Source: Robinsoniella sp. | GTDB taxonomy: Bacteria; Bacillota; Clostridia; Lachnospirales; Lachnospiraceae | Length of the DNA: 58,178 nucleotides | Direction of reading: 5' to 3' | NCBI GenBank assembly: GCA_023664735.1 | Contig: JAMPFB010000009.1 | Location: forward strand, 1 to 58,178 | Notes under the pieces: model-generated | What the model was told of the DNA's origin: nothing | Seen by the model: the letters and a program-made list of their open reading frames with translations, nothing else | Database searches by the model: none | Part shown: positions 35,701-48,033 of the stretch, one piece after another | Layout of the letters: each line of letters opens with the position of its first letter | Numbering within the stretch: the stretch's first letter is position 1 | Program-made: the position numbers and the translations under genes

Positions 35701-38700
35701 TCCTTCGTCTTAAACAATTTCAATCCACACTCCCGCCTAGGGAGTGACGATATGATGTTATTTCAAGAATTCAGAATGCAAGGATTTCAATCCACACTCC
35801 CGCCTAGGGAGTGACGTTTGGCGGATTGAGCACCAAGGACTTTCTTTTGCAATTTCAATCCACACTCCCGCCTAGGGAGTGACGCAGATATTCGCAACTG
35901 GTATCATTCCGTGGACTTATTTCAATCCACACTCCCGCCTAGGGAGTGACAATTTTTCAAATCCTCTTTTCTAAAATTATAAAGGATTTCAATCCACACT
36001 CCCGCCTAGGGAGTGACTGCAGCATGGAGTTGATATCTGCACATATGAAAAATTTCAATCCACACTCCCGCCTAGGGAGTGACGTACCTGCAAGGCAGAT
36101 CCAACGGATAACCGTCGAATTTCAATCCACACTCCCGCCTAGGGAGTGACAAGCTTTCCATACGGCAATCCAGTACCAGCAGAAATTTCAATCCACACTC
36201 CCGCCTAGGGAGTGACGGCTTGCCTTCCTCCGTCGGTTGAGCTGCATTAAGATTTCAATCCACACTCCCGCCTAGGGAGTGACCCGTCTGAAACCGGATG
36301 GGGTTCGGTGCATAGATATTTCAATCCACACTCCCGCCTAGGGAGTGACCTGTCCCAAACTTTCTTATTGTTGAACTCCTTAAAATTTCAATCCACACTC
36401 CCGCCTAGGGAGTGACCTTGACAACATCTATCGGAATTTCAAACAATTCCGAATTTCAATCCACACTCCCGCCTAGGGAGTGACTTGGTAATGATTTGCA
36501 GTATGTTCGGCATGTGGAGATTTCAATCCACACTCCCGCCTAGGGAGTGACAATACAGCGTTTGAAGCAGTTTGACACAAGACACAATTTCAATCCACAC
36601 TCCCGCCTAGGGAGTGACACTTTCATTTTTGAAATTCATACTATATGTCGATATTTCAATCCACACTCCCGCCTAGGGAGTGACACGGGAACTTCCTCAA
36701 ACATCGTTCCTGCGCCGCCTATTTCAATCCACACTCCCGCCTAGGGAGTGACCTATCATCATAACTTGCTAGCATTCTTAGCTGTATTTCAATCCACACT
36801 CCCGCCTAGGGAGTGACAAATTTAATAGAACAAGTGATTCATGCCTGTATCAATTTCAATCCACACTCCCGCCTAGGGAGTGACTAGAAGAGGGAAAGAT
36901 TCCCGAAAAGGATATGTGATTTCAATCCACACTCCCGCCTAGGGAGTGACTATATCGTTATTTAATTCAAATACAGCATTCTTAATTTCAATCCACACTC
37001 CCGCCTAGGGAGTGACTCAAATTTTTGCAGTACCCGATAGCAATGTAGCTATTTCAATCCACACTCCCGCCTAGGGAGTGACCTATCTCTGGAGTAATGA
37101 TATTTTATCACATTTGATTTCAATCCACACTCCCGCCTAGGGAGTGACTAATTGTTTTATGTTACCAACATTGTAAGCAAATATTTCAATCCACACTCCC
37201 GCCTAGGGAGTGACGATTGCTTTACTATTACATCATTAAGCGATTTATAATTTCAATCCACACTCCCGCCTAGGGAGTGACAATTGCTAAATACGTGTTC
37301 GCAGGTGGAAGTGATATTTCAATCCACACTCCCGCCTAGGGAGTGACTTAAAACGGTTATTAGTTTCTTTCCCGAATTTTTGATTTCAATCCACACTCCC
37401 GCCTAGGGAGTGACAGTTTTCAGATTGGCATTTCTGCCCCGACTGCATATTTCAATCCACACTCCCGCCTAGGGAGTGACTTAGCCTATCGTCGCGCATT
37501 CCATTTTCTCTAATGATTTCAATCCACACTCCCGCCTAGGGAGTGACGCATATCTGCACATTCTTTTTTGAATTGATTATTATTTCAATCCACACTCCCG
37601 CCTAGGGAGTGACGAGATACAGCGGCTACTTGACGACTGCCAAAAAGGGATTTCAATCCACACTCCCGCCTAGGGAGTGACAACTTCTATCCGTGGATTA
37701 TCCTTATCAACCTCATTTCAATCCACACTCCCGCCTAGGGAGTGACCCCCGCCACCCATGGGAGTATTATGACATCACAATTTCAATCCACACTCCCGCC
37801 TAGGGAGTGACCGATTGGTTAAACAGACAGTTGGAAAGGAGTAGGGATTTCAATCCACACTCCCGCCTAGGGAGTGACGGATTTTTTTATGATACATGGG
37901 ATAGTTCGGAAAAATTTCAATCCACACTCCCGCCTAGGGAGTGACACTCTGCAAAGAGCGTAAAGCCCATGAGTGCATAAATTTCAATCCACACTCCCGC
38001 CTAGGGAGTGACGACTTTTACACCGATATAGGGGTACGTACCATTTTTATTTCAATCCACACTCCCGCCTAGGGAGTGACCTAACTGATTTGTTAGCTAT
38101 ATATAATGAGTATGAGATTTCAATCCACACTCCCGCCTAGGGAGTGACCAGTTACAAATGTATTAACAAGAACGTATGCAATATTTCAATCCACACTCCC
38201 GCCTAGGGAGTGACGATATGATGATTACACCATCACATGCGACAGCAACGAATTTCAATCCACACTCCCGCCTAGGGAGTGACGGTACAGCAACGGAAAC
38301 AGCGTCCGCAAAGGCAAAATTTCAATCCACACTCCCGCCTAGGGAGTGACTATCCACTTTGCCGTCATTTCATTGCTCGTTTTGTATTTCAATCCACACT
38401 CCCGCCTAGGGAGTGACGCGAGTATTCCAACAGCCGGGACGAAGGAAGCAAAATTTCAATCCACACTCCCGCCTAGGGAGTGACCTTATGGCTTTCATAT
38501 AGTAGAGATTATGGTACTATTTCAATCCACACTCCCGCCTAGGGAGTGACTATGACCGTTTCAATATTGAGATAGATACAGTATGATTTCAATCCACACT
38601 CCCGCCTAGGGAGTGACCTATTTAAATCACGCTCTGGCATTCTATTTACATGCATTTCAATCCACACTCCCGCCTAGGGAGTGACAATAGGATTGCAAAA

Positions 38701-41700
38701 AATATACGTTGACATCCCAATTTCAATCCACACTCCCGCCTAGGGAGTGACCCAGCCTCGCCTAACAAGCTTTCCTGAAAAAGAAAAATTTCAATCCACA
38801 CTCCCGCCTAGGGAGTGACGTTAAAGGTGACGTATCGGCAATTGTCGAAAATATTTCAATCCACACTCCCGCCTAGGGAGTGACTCATACATTAAAAGAC
38901 ATCCGAGATGATGTCAAAATTTCAATCCACACTCCCGCCTAGGGAGTGACACTTTTACACCGATATAGGGATACGTACCATCTTTATTTCAATCCACACT
39001 CCCGCCTAGGGAGTGACTAGAAATACAGGAAAATTATATGCTGTATTAGGTATTTCAATCCACACTCCCGCCTAGGGAGTGACGAAAACAAAAAGTAATT
39101 CAATCTACAGACAGTCCGATTTCAATCCACACTCCCGCCTAGGGAGTGACGGGGATATTGTATCTTTGCACTGTTGGACTTTTCGATTTCAATCCACACT
39201 CCCGCCTAGGGAGTGACAAAAGGTTTATTAAAAAGTATTTAAAAATCATTTAATTTCAATCCACACTCCCGCCTAGGGAGTGACTAGCTTGTCTGCCCGT
39301 TCTTCTTACAGATTCTGCATTTCAATCCACACTCCCGCCTAGGGAGTGACAGGAAAGCGTATTATGCACAAGAACCGTATAAACATTTCAATCCACACTC
39401 CCGCCTAGGGAGTGACCAGGAGCAGGAAGAAAAGCAGAAAGCGGCAGAGATTTCAATCCACACTCCCGCCTAGGGAGTGACCAGGCAGCCGTTTCCAAGT
39501 CCTTCGTCTTAAACAATTTCAATCCACACTCCCGCCTAGGGAGTGACTCCGACACATCCGAACCAGTAGCAAATACGCTTATGATTTCAATCCACACTCC
39601 CGCCTAGGGAGTGACCCGGTTAAAACCTTTCCACCCGCTTTATTGTATAATTTCAATCCACACTCCCGCCTAGGGAGTGACGTTTCCTTGTCCGTAACAT
39701 GGGAATGACAGAGGAAATTTCAATCCACACTCCCGCCTAGGGAGTGACCGGATAGAACGGATAACGGAATGGAACGTGTCGGATTTCAATCCACACTCCC
39801 GCCTAGGGAGTGACTTTCAAGCTATATAGCCGAAAAACAGGCAGAAATTATTTCAATCCACACTCCCGCCTAGGGAGTGACCTTTTTCTACAATCCTCAT
39901 TTTTGGGGATCTTATATTTCAATCCACACTCCCGCCTAGGGAGTGACTGTTATATTTGATTTAGTCAAACAAAAAGGAGGTATTTCAATCCACACTCCCG
40001 CCTAGGGAGTGACCAAAAGGAATAGCCACTATATAACGCACAACGGAATTTCAATCCACACTCCCGCCTAGGGAGTGACGACCGGGTACGACATAGACTC
40101 CGAAACAGGGCAGGATTTCAATCCACACTCCCGCCTAGGGAGTGACTCTTTATGTTTCCTCCATCGATTACTGTCTCTCCAATTTCAATCCACACTCCCG
40201 CCTAGGGAGTGACGTTACTTCCATGAATCAGACGGCGGCGCAGGTGACATTTCAATCCACACTCCCGCCTAGGGAGTGACTTTCTTGTTCAGGCAAGCCA
40301 CAAAGAGGGTCGTAATTTCAATCCACACTCCCGCCTAGGGAGTGACCGTTGTCGTCTATAACAGATACATCAACGGACTATACATTTCAATCCACACTCC
40401 CGCCTAGGGAGTGACTCTAAGGACAGCAGCTTGTCATAAGGAGTAGCAAATATTTCAATCCACACTCCCGCCTAGGGAGTGACGTGATGAATATAACCGT
40501 TCCCAAAATCACGATTGAGATTTCAATCCACACTCCCGCCTAGGGAGTGACTGCTTTATAATCTATTTATGGAGAGTGGTAAAATATTTCAATCCACACT
40601 CCCGCCTAGGGAGTGACCTTTTGCAGTCGGGGCAGATGTCGCAGGAACAGTTATTTCAATCCACACTCCCGCCTAGGGAGTGACCTGTGCTATACCCACA
40701 TTTCACGCCCACAAGATTAAATTTCAATCCACACTCCCGCCTAGGGAGTGACTTTAAAGGCAATGCACAAGACTATTTTAGAAATTATTTCAATCCACAC
40801 TCCCGCCTAGGGAGTGACCTTTATACATTTCTTCCATCTCCTTTCTGTGTCTATTTCAATCCACACTCCCGCCTAGGGAGTGACACAATGGCGAAACTGC
40901 AACGTTTACACATAACAATATTTCAATCCACACTCCCGCCTAGGGAGTGACGACAGTTCCCCGGCATTGTCCACGTAATAAGCCATATTTCAATCCACAC
41001 TCCCGCCTAGGGAGTGACCGCATGGCGAAGTACCAGCCGCAAGACCATAAGAGATTTCAATCCACACTCCCGCCTAGGGAGTGACTATTTAAAAATTCCC
41101 GGATATGTTCCGAATCGTCATTTCAATCCACACTCCCGCCTAGGGAGTGACGTGGATAAGGAAATTTATTGACGAATACGGAAAAATTTCAATCCACACT
41201 CCCGCCTAGGGAGTGACCCTCATTCTTCATGCGTGCGATATAGGATTCCATATTTCAATCCACACTCCCGCCTAGGGAGTGACTTCGAGCGGAATAACCC
41301 TATCCGCAAAGCAAGAAAATTTCAATCCACACTCCCGCCTAGGGAGTGACAAGGGAGGGCGGCAGAAATGCCGCTCTTTTTGCGTATTTCAATCCACACT
41401 CCCGCCTAGGGAGTGACACCTACCCAATGCTTACGGTAGTGGTTATATATTTATTTCAATCCACACTCCCGCCTAGGGAGTGACATAGTTTAAGCGGTGT
41501 GCCTGACGCAAACGGCGTATTTCAATCCACACTCCCGCCTAGGGAGTGACAAACCTACTACACCAAAGTTGTTTACCTTCCTGTATTTCAATCCACACTC
41601 CCGCCTAGGGAGTGACTTGTCTGAACTAAAAATGCTTAATAATAATCCGATTATTTCAATCCACACTCCCGCCTAGGGAGTGACATCAAGACCGCCCAGA

Positions 41701-44700
41701 CGGTAGTAAGGAGGATGAAATTTCAATCCACACTCCCGCCTAGGGAGTGACCGTCATTTAATTTATTCAGCCTCTTCCTGTTTCTATTTCAATCCACACT
41801 CCCGCCTAGGGAGTGACGCATGGACGACCACCCTAAGTGGTGTACAATTATAATTTCAATCCACACTCCCGCCTAGGGAGTGACTTTGCTTGTCCAAACA
41901 AATAATACAATTTTCTCTTATTTCAATCCACACTCCCGCCTAGGGAGTGACGAGAAAGTTAAGCATGTCCTCAATGGGATAAGTGATTTCAATCCACACT
42001 CCCGCCTAGGGAGTGACCTGTCCCAAACTTTCTTATTGTTGAACTCCTTAAAATTTCAATCCACACTCCCGCCTAGGGAGTGACTTCGTCTCCGGCAAAT
42101 GCAGGATGGCATAAAAAATTTCAATCCACACTCCCGCCTAGGGAGTGACTTGCTTGTCCAAACAAATAATACAATTTTCTCCTATTTCAATCCACACTCC
42201 CGCCTAGGGAGTGACCTTCTTTTCGGATATAACTTCGGTTATCTTCACAAATTTCAATCCACACTCCCGCCTAGGGAGTGACCTTTCATCACATCGCTTT
42301 CGATTGTTTCAACTCCATTTCAATCCACACTCCCGCCTAGGGAGTGACGATAATGTATGTATGGAAAGGTGCGAAATGATATATTTCAATCCACACTCCC
42401 GCCTAGGGAGTGACTCAAAGGTCATTGTGCCGGTCTTGAGGTAATCGTAATTTCAATCCACACTCCCGCCTAGGGAGTGACGTGGAGAGTGCGGACTATG
42501 ACGGGGGATTTTTATTTCAATCCACACTCCCGCCTAGGGAGTGACTTAGTTCCCGATATGATAACGGGTTTTCTTTCTCATTTCAATCCACACTCCCGCC
42601 TAGGGAGTGACCGGTGTGTTTGGATATATCTATCATATCTATAATCATTTCAATCCACACTCCCGCCTAGGGAGTGACCCATATGGCAGGACTTGCCGCT
42701 CCCGGGCGTGCCGATTTCAATCCACACTCCCGCCTAGGGAGTGACCAAATGCAAAGATATATTTGATAACATAGATTGGATTTCAATCCACACTCCCGCC
42801 TAGGGAGTGACCAAGAAGCCGGACTAGAAAAGATGGAAAGGCAAAAGATTTCAATCCACACTCCCGCCTAGGGAGTGACTTAGTTGCTTTTATGATTTTT
42901 GGATAAGGAAGTGAATTTCAATCCACACTCCCGCCTAGGGAGTGACCTGGAAGTTCGGGATAACGGCGTACACGTCACCATTTCAATCCACACTCCCGCC
43001 TAGGGAGTGACTTACCTCTAAATAAAAAATTGTATCGCTTATCTCATTTCAATCCACACTCCCGCCTAGGGAGTGACTACCGACAATCTCATGGAGTACA
43101 TCTGACAGCTTTATTTCAATCCACACTCCCGCCTAGGGAGTGACGCCATAGACCTTATCATCACAACCAATAAAGTAAGCATTTCAATCCACACTCCCGC
43201 CTAGGGAGTGACATGCCTATGGCTATACCCGACCCATCTTGGGAATTATTTCAATCCACACTCCCGCCTAGGGAGTGACGTATATATGCAATTTAACACA
43301 ACGGAAATATCGGATTTCAATCCACACTCCCGCCTAGGGAGTGACGTATATATGCAATTTAATACAACAGAAATATCAGATTTCAATCCACACTCCCGCC
43401 TAGGGAGTGACCAGCGAGGGCAATATAACAGGGTGGTACTCTCCACCATTTCAATCCACACTCCCGCCTAGGGAGTGACCAGGGGCGGTATAAGACGTAT
43501 CGGTGCGCTGATAGTCATTTCAATCCACACTCCCGCCTAGGGAGTGACCACATCTCCGCAAACCACTTCATCACTTCCACCTGCATTTCAATCCACACTC
43601 CCGCCTAGGGAGTGACAAGAGGACACGCAATCAAGAGATTGGCGCATTTATATTTCAATCCACACTCCCGCCTAGGGAGTGACAATCCGCCAAACAATCT
43701 ACGGGGATAAGAGTTAATATTTCAATCCACACTCCCGCCTAGGGAGTGACGGATAATTATGCTACAAATTGATGAAAACCAACAAATTTCAATCCACACT
43801 CCCGCCTAGGGAGTGACGTTTTCTGCTTCAATTCTTTTAGTAAATTCCTCATATTTCAATCCACACTCCCGCCTAGGGAGTGACGTATGAGATTTATCAA
43901 GGATTGCGAAAAGGCATTATTTCAATCCACACTCCCGCCTAGGGAGTGACCACAAATAACAGCTCTTGATAGTACTGCTGGAGTTATTTCAATCCACACT
44001 CCCGCCTAGGGAGTGACATAGCATAGACTTAAAAGCCCCATTTACAACACAAATTTCAATCCACACTCCCGCCTAGGGAGTGACTTGCCTATCTTCTGAT
44101 ATAACACGAACCTGAAACCATTTCAATCCACACTCCCGCCTAGGGAGTGACGATATGCTTTGACGGACACCCCGAAACCTTACTTATTTCAATCCACACT
44201 CCCGCCTAGGGAGTGACTCCGACACATCCGAACCAGTAGCAGATACGCTCATAATTTCAATCCACACTCCCGCCTAGGGAGTGACCCAGTCCTTTTATGT
44301 ATTTTGACACAAAATATTAAATTTCAATCCACACTCCCGCCTAGGGAGTGACAAACAAGCACGATAATAACATCGGATAAAGCCGAATTTCAATCCACAC
44401 TCCCGCCTAGGGAGTGACAATTTCCCTCTCCTATCTCGTTAAAATACCCTAAATTTCAATCCACACTCCCGCCTAGGGAGTGACCTCGTCACTCCACCCT
44501 TTACTTTTTCTCATTCTTAATTTCAATCCACACTCCCGCCTAGGGAGTGACGCAAATATGCCACGCTTCATAGCAGTTAAAACAGATTTCAATCCACACT
44601 CCCGCCTAGGGAGTGACTTGAGATTGGAGGGGGATAGTCACGGAGTTAAGGATTTCAATCCACACTCCCGCCTAGGGAGTGACCGTGGATTATGGGGCTT

Positions 44701-44950
44701 GTTTGGAGGAATATTTGGAATTTCAATCCACACTCCCGCCTAGGGAGTGACTTGTCATGTCAATATTGTTGGACAATGGCATTTTATTTCAATCCACACT
44801 CCCGCCTAGGGAGTGACGAATACGGCATACCAGAGATAAAACCTACACAATATATTTCAATCCACACTCCCGCCTAGGGAGTGACTTTTCTTTTTGGATT
44901 CCTCCACGGATTCATCCAATTTCAATCCACACTCCCGCCTAGGGAGTGAC
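32723..44950 (-). CRISPR. Type I-C CRISPR array, 184 repeats and 183 spacers
   Basis: The 32-bp repeat, read on the minus (transcribed) strand, begins GTCACTCCCTAGGCGGGAG and ends TGTGGATTGAAAT, a type I-C repeat with a 5-6 bp CTCCC/GGGAG stem. Repeats end on the plus strand from 32754 to 44950. I counted 184 by hand, giving an average period of 66.6 bp and spacers of 33-37 bp. The leader lies at the right, beside cas2, so the newest spacers are near 44900. Only the leftmost repeat (32723-32754) is degenerate, with two substitutions (one within the 5'-handle segment); I saw no other variant. crRNAs would be cut by Cas5c to leave the 11-nt handle ending GATTGAAAT. Several spacers are repeated or near-identical. 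The array is exceptionally large. Confidence 0.97.
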
Positions 44951-45060
44951 AGCAAAATTGCACAAAAATTCTTTTTATGCTAAGTTCTTCAGTTGCATAT
45001 ATTACAAACGCAACCAGTAATTCATATAATTCTAAACAATAAACAATTCATATAAATAGC
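44951..45060 (-). promoter_or_regulatory. CRISPR leader
   Basis: About 110 bp of AT-rich sequence lies between the cas operon terminator and the first repeat. It contains the direct repeat AATTCATATA at 45019-45028 and 45045-45054, 26 bp apart. It should carry the array promoter and the Cas1-Cas2 integration signals. Direct repeats of this type could be an integration anchor; that is inferred. Confidence 0.75.
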
Positions 45061-45079
45061 AAAAAGGGTGCGAACACCC
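45061..45079 (-). terminator. Terminator of the cas operon
   Basis: On the minus strand GGGTG-TTCG-CACCC is followed by TTTTT, a compact GNRA/UUCG-like hairpin terminator between cas2 and the leader. Confidence 0.75.
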
Positions 45080-45112
45080 AAGCAATCCTATGTTCACTAT
45101 CCATTCGCACTT

Positions 45113-45403
45113 TTAAATCATCAAAACCCCTTCTGCTTCATATGAAGACTTGACGCCATAATGCTCTACTTTCGTACTATATTTATTACCCAAGTAATAG
45201 AACCTAAGGCTGTCTTTTTCTTTATCTATTAGTGATAGTAACTTATCCTTTAATAGTAATACTTGTGAAGCATCCAAAATACATTCAAAAACCGAATTTT
45301 GTACTCTTTGCCCATAATTTACACATTCCTTGGATACCTTCCTTAATCTTTTCTTACCAATAGCATCTTGTGTTGATACATCATAAGTAATCAATACCAA
45401 CAT
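45113..45403 (-). CDS. cas2: CRISPR-associated endonuclease Cas2
   Basis: The 96-residue protein starts MLVLITYDVSTQDAIGKKRL, with the conserved Asp of the ferredoxin-like fold (D8), and continues NYGQRVQNSVFECILDASQV and RFYYLGNKYSTKVEHYGV, as in type I-C Cas2. With Cas1 it forms the integrase complex that adds spacers at the leader. AGGAGG lies upstream of the ATG at 45403; a longer frame starts inside cas1 and is not used. It is the last gene of the operon. Confidence 0.95.
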   Translation of the reverse strand: MLVLITYDVSTQDAIGKKRLRKVSKECVNYGQRVQNSVFECILDASQVLLLKDKLLSLIDKEKDSLRFYYLGNKYSTKVEHYGVKSSYEAEGVLMI

Positions 45404-45414
45404 TCCATCGCCTC

Positions 45415-46446
45415 CTATTTCCATAAAAATGGCGGATATTCTTCTAAGTCGCCTCGAATAGTCCTTGCCAAAAGAAGCGCTTGTACATATGGTACAAGTC
45501 CCCATTCAATTTTTTCTTTGATAAATGGATGTGTAATTGTTTCCTTTTTATGCTTCTGCCAAGCGGAAAAAAATACTTTTCTACCTGAATCATTTAACAA
45601 TACAGCCCCATCCCTTTGCTTTTGAAAATGCTCCTCCCCTATTGCTTTCGTATTTATCAATGTTAACACAAAGCGGTCTGCCATTATACCTCTTAGCTCT
45701 TCCATAATATCCAGCGATAATGACTTTCTTCCCGGTCTGTCCCTATGCATAAATCCTACATATGCATCTAATCCAACACTCTCTAAGGCATTGGCACAAT
45801 CCCCTGCCAAAACTGTATAGGTAAAAGACAATAACGCATTTACATTATCTAATGGAGGTCTTCGACTTCTTGTTCTGAAATAGAAATTTTCTTTTTGATT
45901 CAATATCAACATATCAAAAATAGAAAAATATTGCTCCGCTGCCTTTCCCTCAAGTCCACGCAGAATATCCAAATCACTACTTTTTTCTACCTTTTTTATA
46001 GCTTCTTTCAGTTCTCTTGAAACATCTCTTAACCGCTCTGAGTCCACCCGTAACTCATGATCTCTTAAGGTTCTTTCAATGCTCCATCTGCAATTAAATA
46101 ATTTGCCAATTATCATGTTTTTAGCATATTGATGGCTCCGTTTCAAATCATCTGAAATACGGTATTGCTCTTTTCGTAATAATACATTTCCATATTTTTT
46201 TCCTGTTACTCTTGCCAAAAACTTTCCTCTTGGTGAAAAAAATGTCATTCCCACACACCGTTCTGCACAGGCTCCCATAAGAGCGGGTGTCGCTCCCTTA
46301 TAAGTAAAGCAGATTATATTTTCCAAATTGTGCAACGGAAAGCGCCCAATTGTCTTTTCTCCACTTACAATAACAATGTTTTCACCTTCTAATGTCAGAT
46401 AACTATCCTCACTCATTACGTAAAGTGTATTCAGCAGTTTCTTCAT
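45415..46446 (-). CDS. cas1: CRISPR-associated integrase Cas1 (type I-C)
   Basis: The 343-residue protein has the Cas1 metal site: Glu166 (ILRGLEGKAAEQYF), His234 (VGFMHRDRPGRKSLSLDI) and Asp246. The N-terminal beta domain opens MKKLLNTLYVMSEDSYLTLE. It catalyses spacer integration together with Cas2, and in I-C systems Cas4 helps select PAM-containing prespacers. The catalytic residues are intact, which agrees with a large, apparently still growing array. It starts two bases after the cas4 frame ends. Confidence 0.96.
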   Translation of the reverse strand: MKKLLNTLYVMSEDSYLTLEGENIVIVSGEKTIGRFPLHNLENIICFTYKGATPALMGACAERCVGMTFFSPRGKFLARVTGKKYGNVLLRKEQYRISDDLKRSHQYAKNMIIGKLFNCRWSIERTLRDHELRVDSERLRDVSRELKEAIKKVEKSSDLDILRGLEGKAAEQYFSIFDMLILNQKENFYFRTRSRRPPLDNVNALLSFTYTVLAGDCANALESVGLDAYVGFMHRDRPGRKSLSLDIMEELRGIMADRFVLTLINTKAIGEEHFQKQRDGAVLLNDSGRKVFFSAWQKHKKETITHPFIKEKIEWGLVPYVQALLLARTIRGDLEEYPPFLWK

Positions 46447-46447
46447 T

Positions 46448-47116
46448 TTAAGCCTCCCCTCCCATGTTCTTTATTGTATCACTTATATATGCTGACACAC
46501 TTTTATTACCCTGAATACTGGGCAGACAAATATTGGCTAAAGAACAATTCCTACATTTTTTCCCAGTTTTTACTTTAGGAGTATATCCTCTGTGAAATAG
46601 TTGGTGCATTTCTTCAAACAGCTTCCTAACTTCCTGACGCAATTCTCTTGAAAACACTACTTCTTCTCTTCTTCTATTTTGCCCGTAATATAAGTAACCT
46701 TTGGGAATCTCAGTCAAAAACATTTCTTCCAGACATATAGCCTGAGCACATAATTGCAACAGGTCTTCATTTCCTTCTTTCGGCACTCCGTTTTTATATT
46801 CCACAGGAACGACCTTCCACTTTCCCTCGTATCCAAATACATTTATTCCATCATCTGCCGCATGAAATTCTACAATATCACATTGTCCCGATATTCCTAA
46901 ACTTGCAGAAGCAATCCGAAGCCCTCTTGCAGTCATTTTTTCTCCCCGCTTTTCAAATGACTGTTCATTATGTGCCCGCTTATGAAGCAATTCGCCTGAA
47001 GTGGTTTGATAATTCTCTTCCCACTGCTGTTCAACATGAATCAACGCCCATTGCCTTCTGCAATAAGCAAAATGCTGAATCCCCGATAGCATTAAATATT
47101 CATCTTCTAAATACAT
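46448..47116 (-). CDS. cas4: CRISPR-associated exonuclease Cas4
   Basis: The 222-residue protein has a RecB-type nuclease core (VVPVEYKNGVPKEGNEDLLQ, then LCAQAICLEEMF) and four cysteines for an iron-sulphur cluster: one in HFAYCRRQW and three in KCRNCSLANICLPS. Cas4 trims prespacers and defines the PAM end before integration. The start at 47116 follows GGGGG; the frame is open 12 codons further without a site. It sits 17 bp after cas7. Confidence 0.94.
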   Translation of the reverse strand: MYLEDEYLMLSGIQHFAYCRRQWALIHVEQQWEENYQTTSGELLHKRAHNEQSFEKRGEKMTARGLRIASASLGISGQCDIVEFHAADDGINVFGYEGKWKVVPVEYKNGVPKEGNEDLLQLCAQAICLEEMFLTEIPKGYLYYGQNRRREEVVFSRELRQEVRKLFEEMHQLFHRGYTPKVKTGKKCRNCSLANICLPSIQGNKSVSAYISDTIKNMGGEA

Positions 47117-47133
47117 AAAACCCCCGCCTGCTT

Positions 47134-48033
47134 TTACAGCATTTGTATACACTCTACTCCTTCTGGCATTTCCATATCTATCTTTACTTCATAATCTTCA
47201 TAACATCTTGCAGGTCTTTTTTCATCTTTTCTTGTTACCTGAATCTTATCAAACAATTTAAATGCCGGTGCATTTCCCAACTCGCTGTCATGCTTAAATA
47301 CAATTAAATTTCTTACTGCCATATTTCCTCTTGCTGCTGAATGATCCTGTTCAAACATATTGATAATGGCATTCCACAATAATTGAAGATCATCTTCGCT
47401 AAATCCGGTGACTTTTCTTGCCAGATTTGCGGAAACATATCCTTCTACCCGATAAAGTCCGTAAGGAACAATATATTTTCTGCCCATTTCTGTCGTCTTG
47501 CCTTCTGCATCTTTTTCTGTAGTAATAGCAACTCTGGTAATTGTCACTTCCTGAGGTACAATCGGATCAATGGATTTGGCAAACCCAAACTGTACTGGTC
47601 CTCTTACCTGTCCACAATTCAAAGAGTTCTTTACAAAAGTCGTCATGACTGCTCCGAAAGTACGAATATCAAAGAAATTCTTGCACATAAAATCTCTAAT
47701 ATCATTGTCCAAATTTTCATTATCTTTCTTTTTTTGCTTGATGCTTTCTTTTACATTCTTATCATCTATCCCAACCTCTAAAAATGCCTCTGCATCACTT
47801 TTGTTTAATGGAACTCTCTCTTTTATGTAAATCCGATAGCCTGTTGCGTCTTCCTTTACCATTTCCACATAATTTCTAATTTTTCGTTTTAGACATACAT
47901 CCGTCACCAGTCCATTTCCTGTTTCGGGATCAATTCTTGGCATGTTTCCTGCATCCGGATCTCCATTAGGATTTCCATTTTCCACCTCAAATAAAACCAC
48001 AAAATCATACCTGTTCTTAATTGCTTCTCCCAT
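47134..48033 (-). CDS. cas7: Cas7c (Csd2) backbone subunit of I-C Cascade
   Basis: The 299-residue protein begins with the Csd2 signature LFEVENGNPNGDPDAGNMPR. It continues RIDPETGNGLVTDVCLKRKI and VRGPVQFGFAKSIDPIVPQE. About seven copies coat the crRNA spacer in the effector complex. Its ATG directly follows the cas8 stop (TAAATG), indicating coupled translation. Full length, no lesions. Confidence 0.95.
   Translation of the reverse strand: MGEAIKNRYDFVVLFEVENGNPNGDPDAGNMPRIDPETGNGLVTDVCLKRKIRNYVEMVKEDATGYRIYIKERVPLNKSDAEAFLEVGIDDKNVKESIKQKKKDNENLDNDIRDFMCKNFFDIRTFGAVMTTFVKNSLNCGQVRGPVQFGFAKSIDPIVPQEVTITRVAITTEKDAEGKTTEMGRKYIVPYGLYRVEGYVSANLARKVTGFSEDDLQLLWNAIINMFEQDHSAARGNMAVRNLIVFKHDSELGNAPAFKLFDKIQVTRKDEKRPARCYEDYEVKIDMEMPEGVECIQML

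Noticed and set aside
32723-44950. Many short frames with repeated peptides such as FNPHSRLGSD or SLPRRECGLK
   Set aside because: They are translations of the CRISPR repeat in different frames, with no ribosome binding sites; the array is non-coding.
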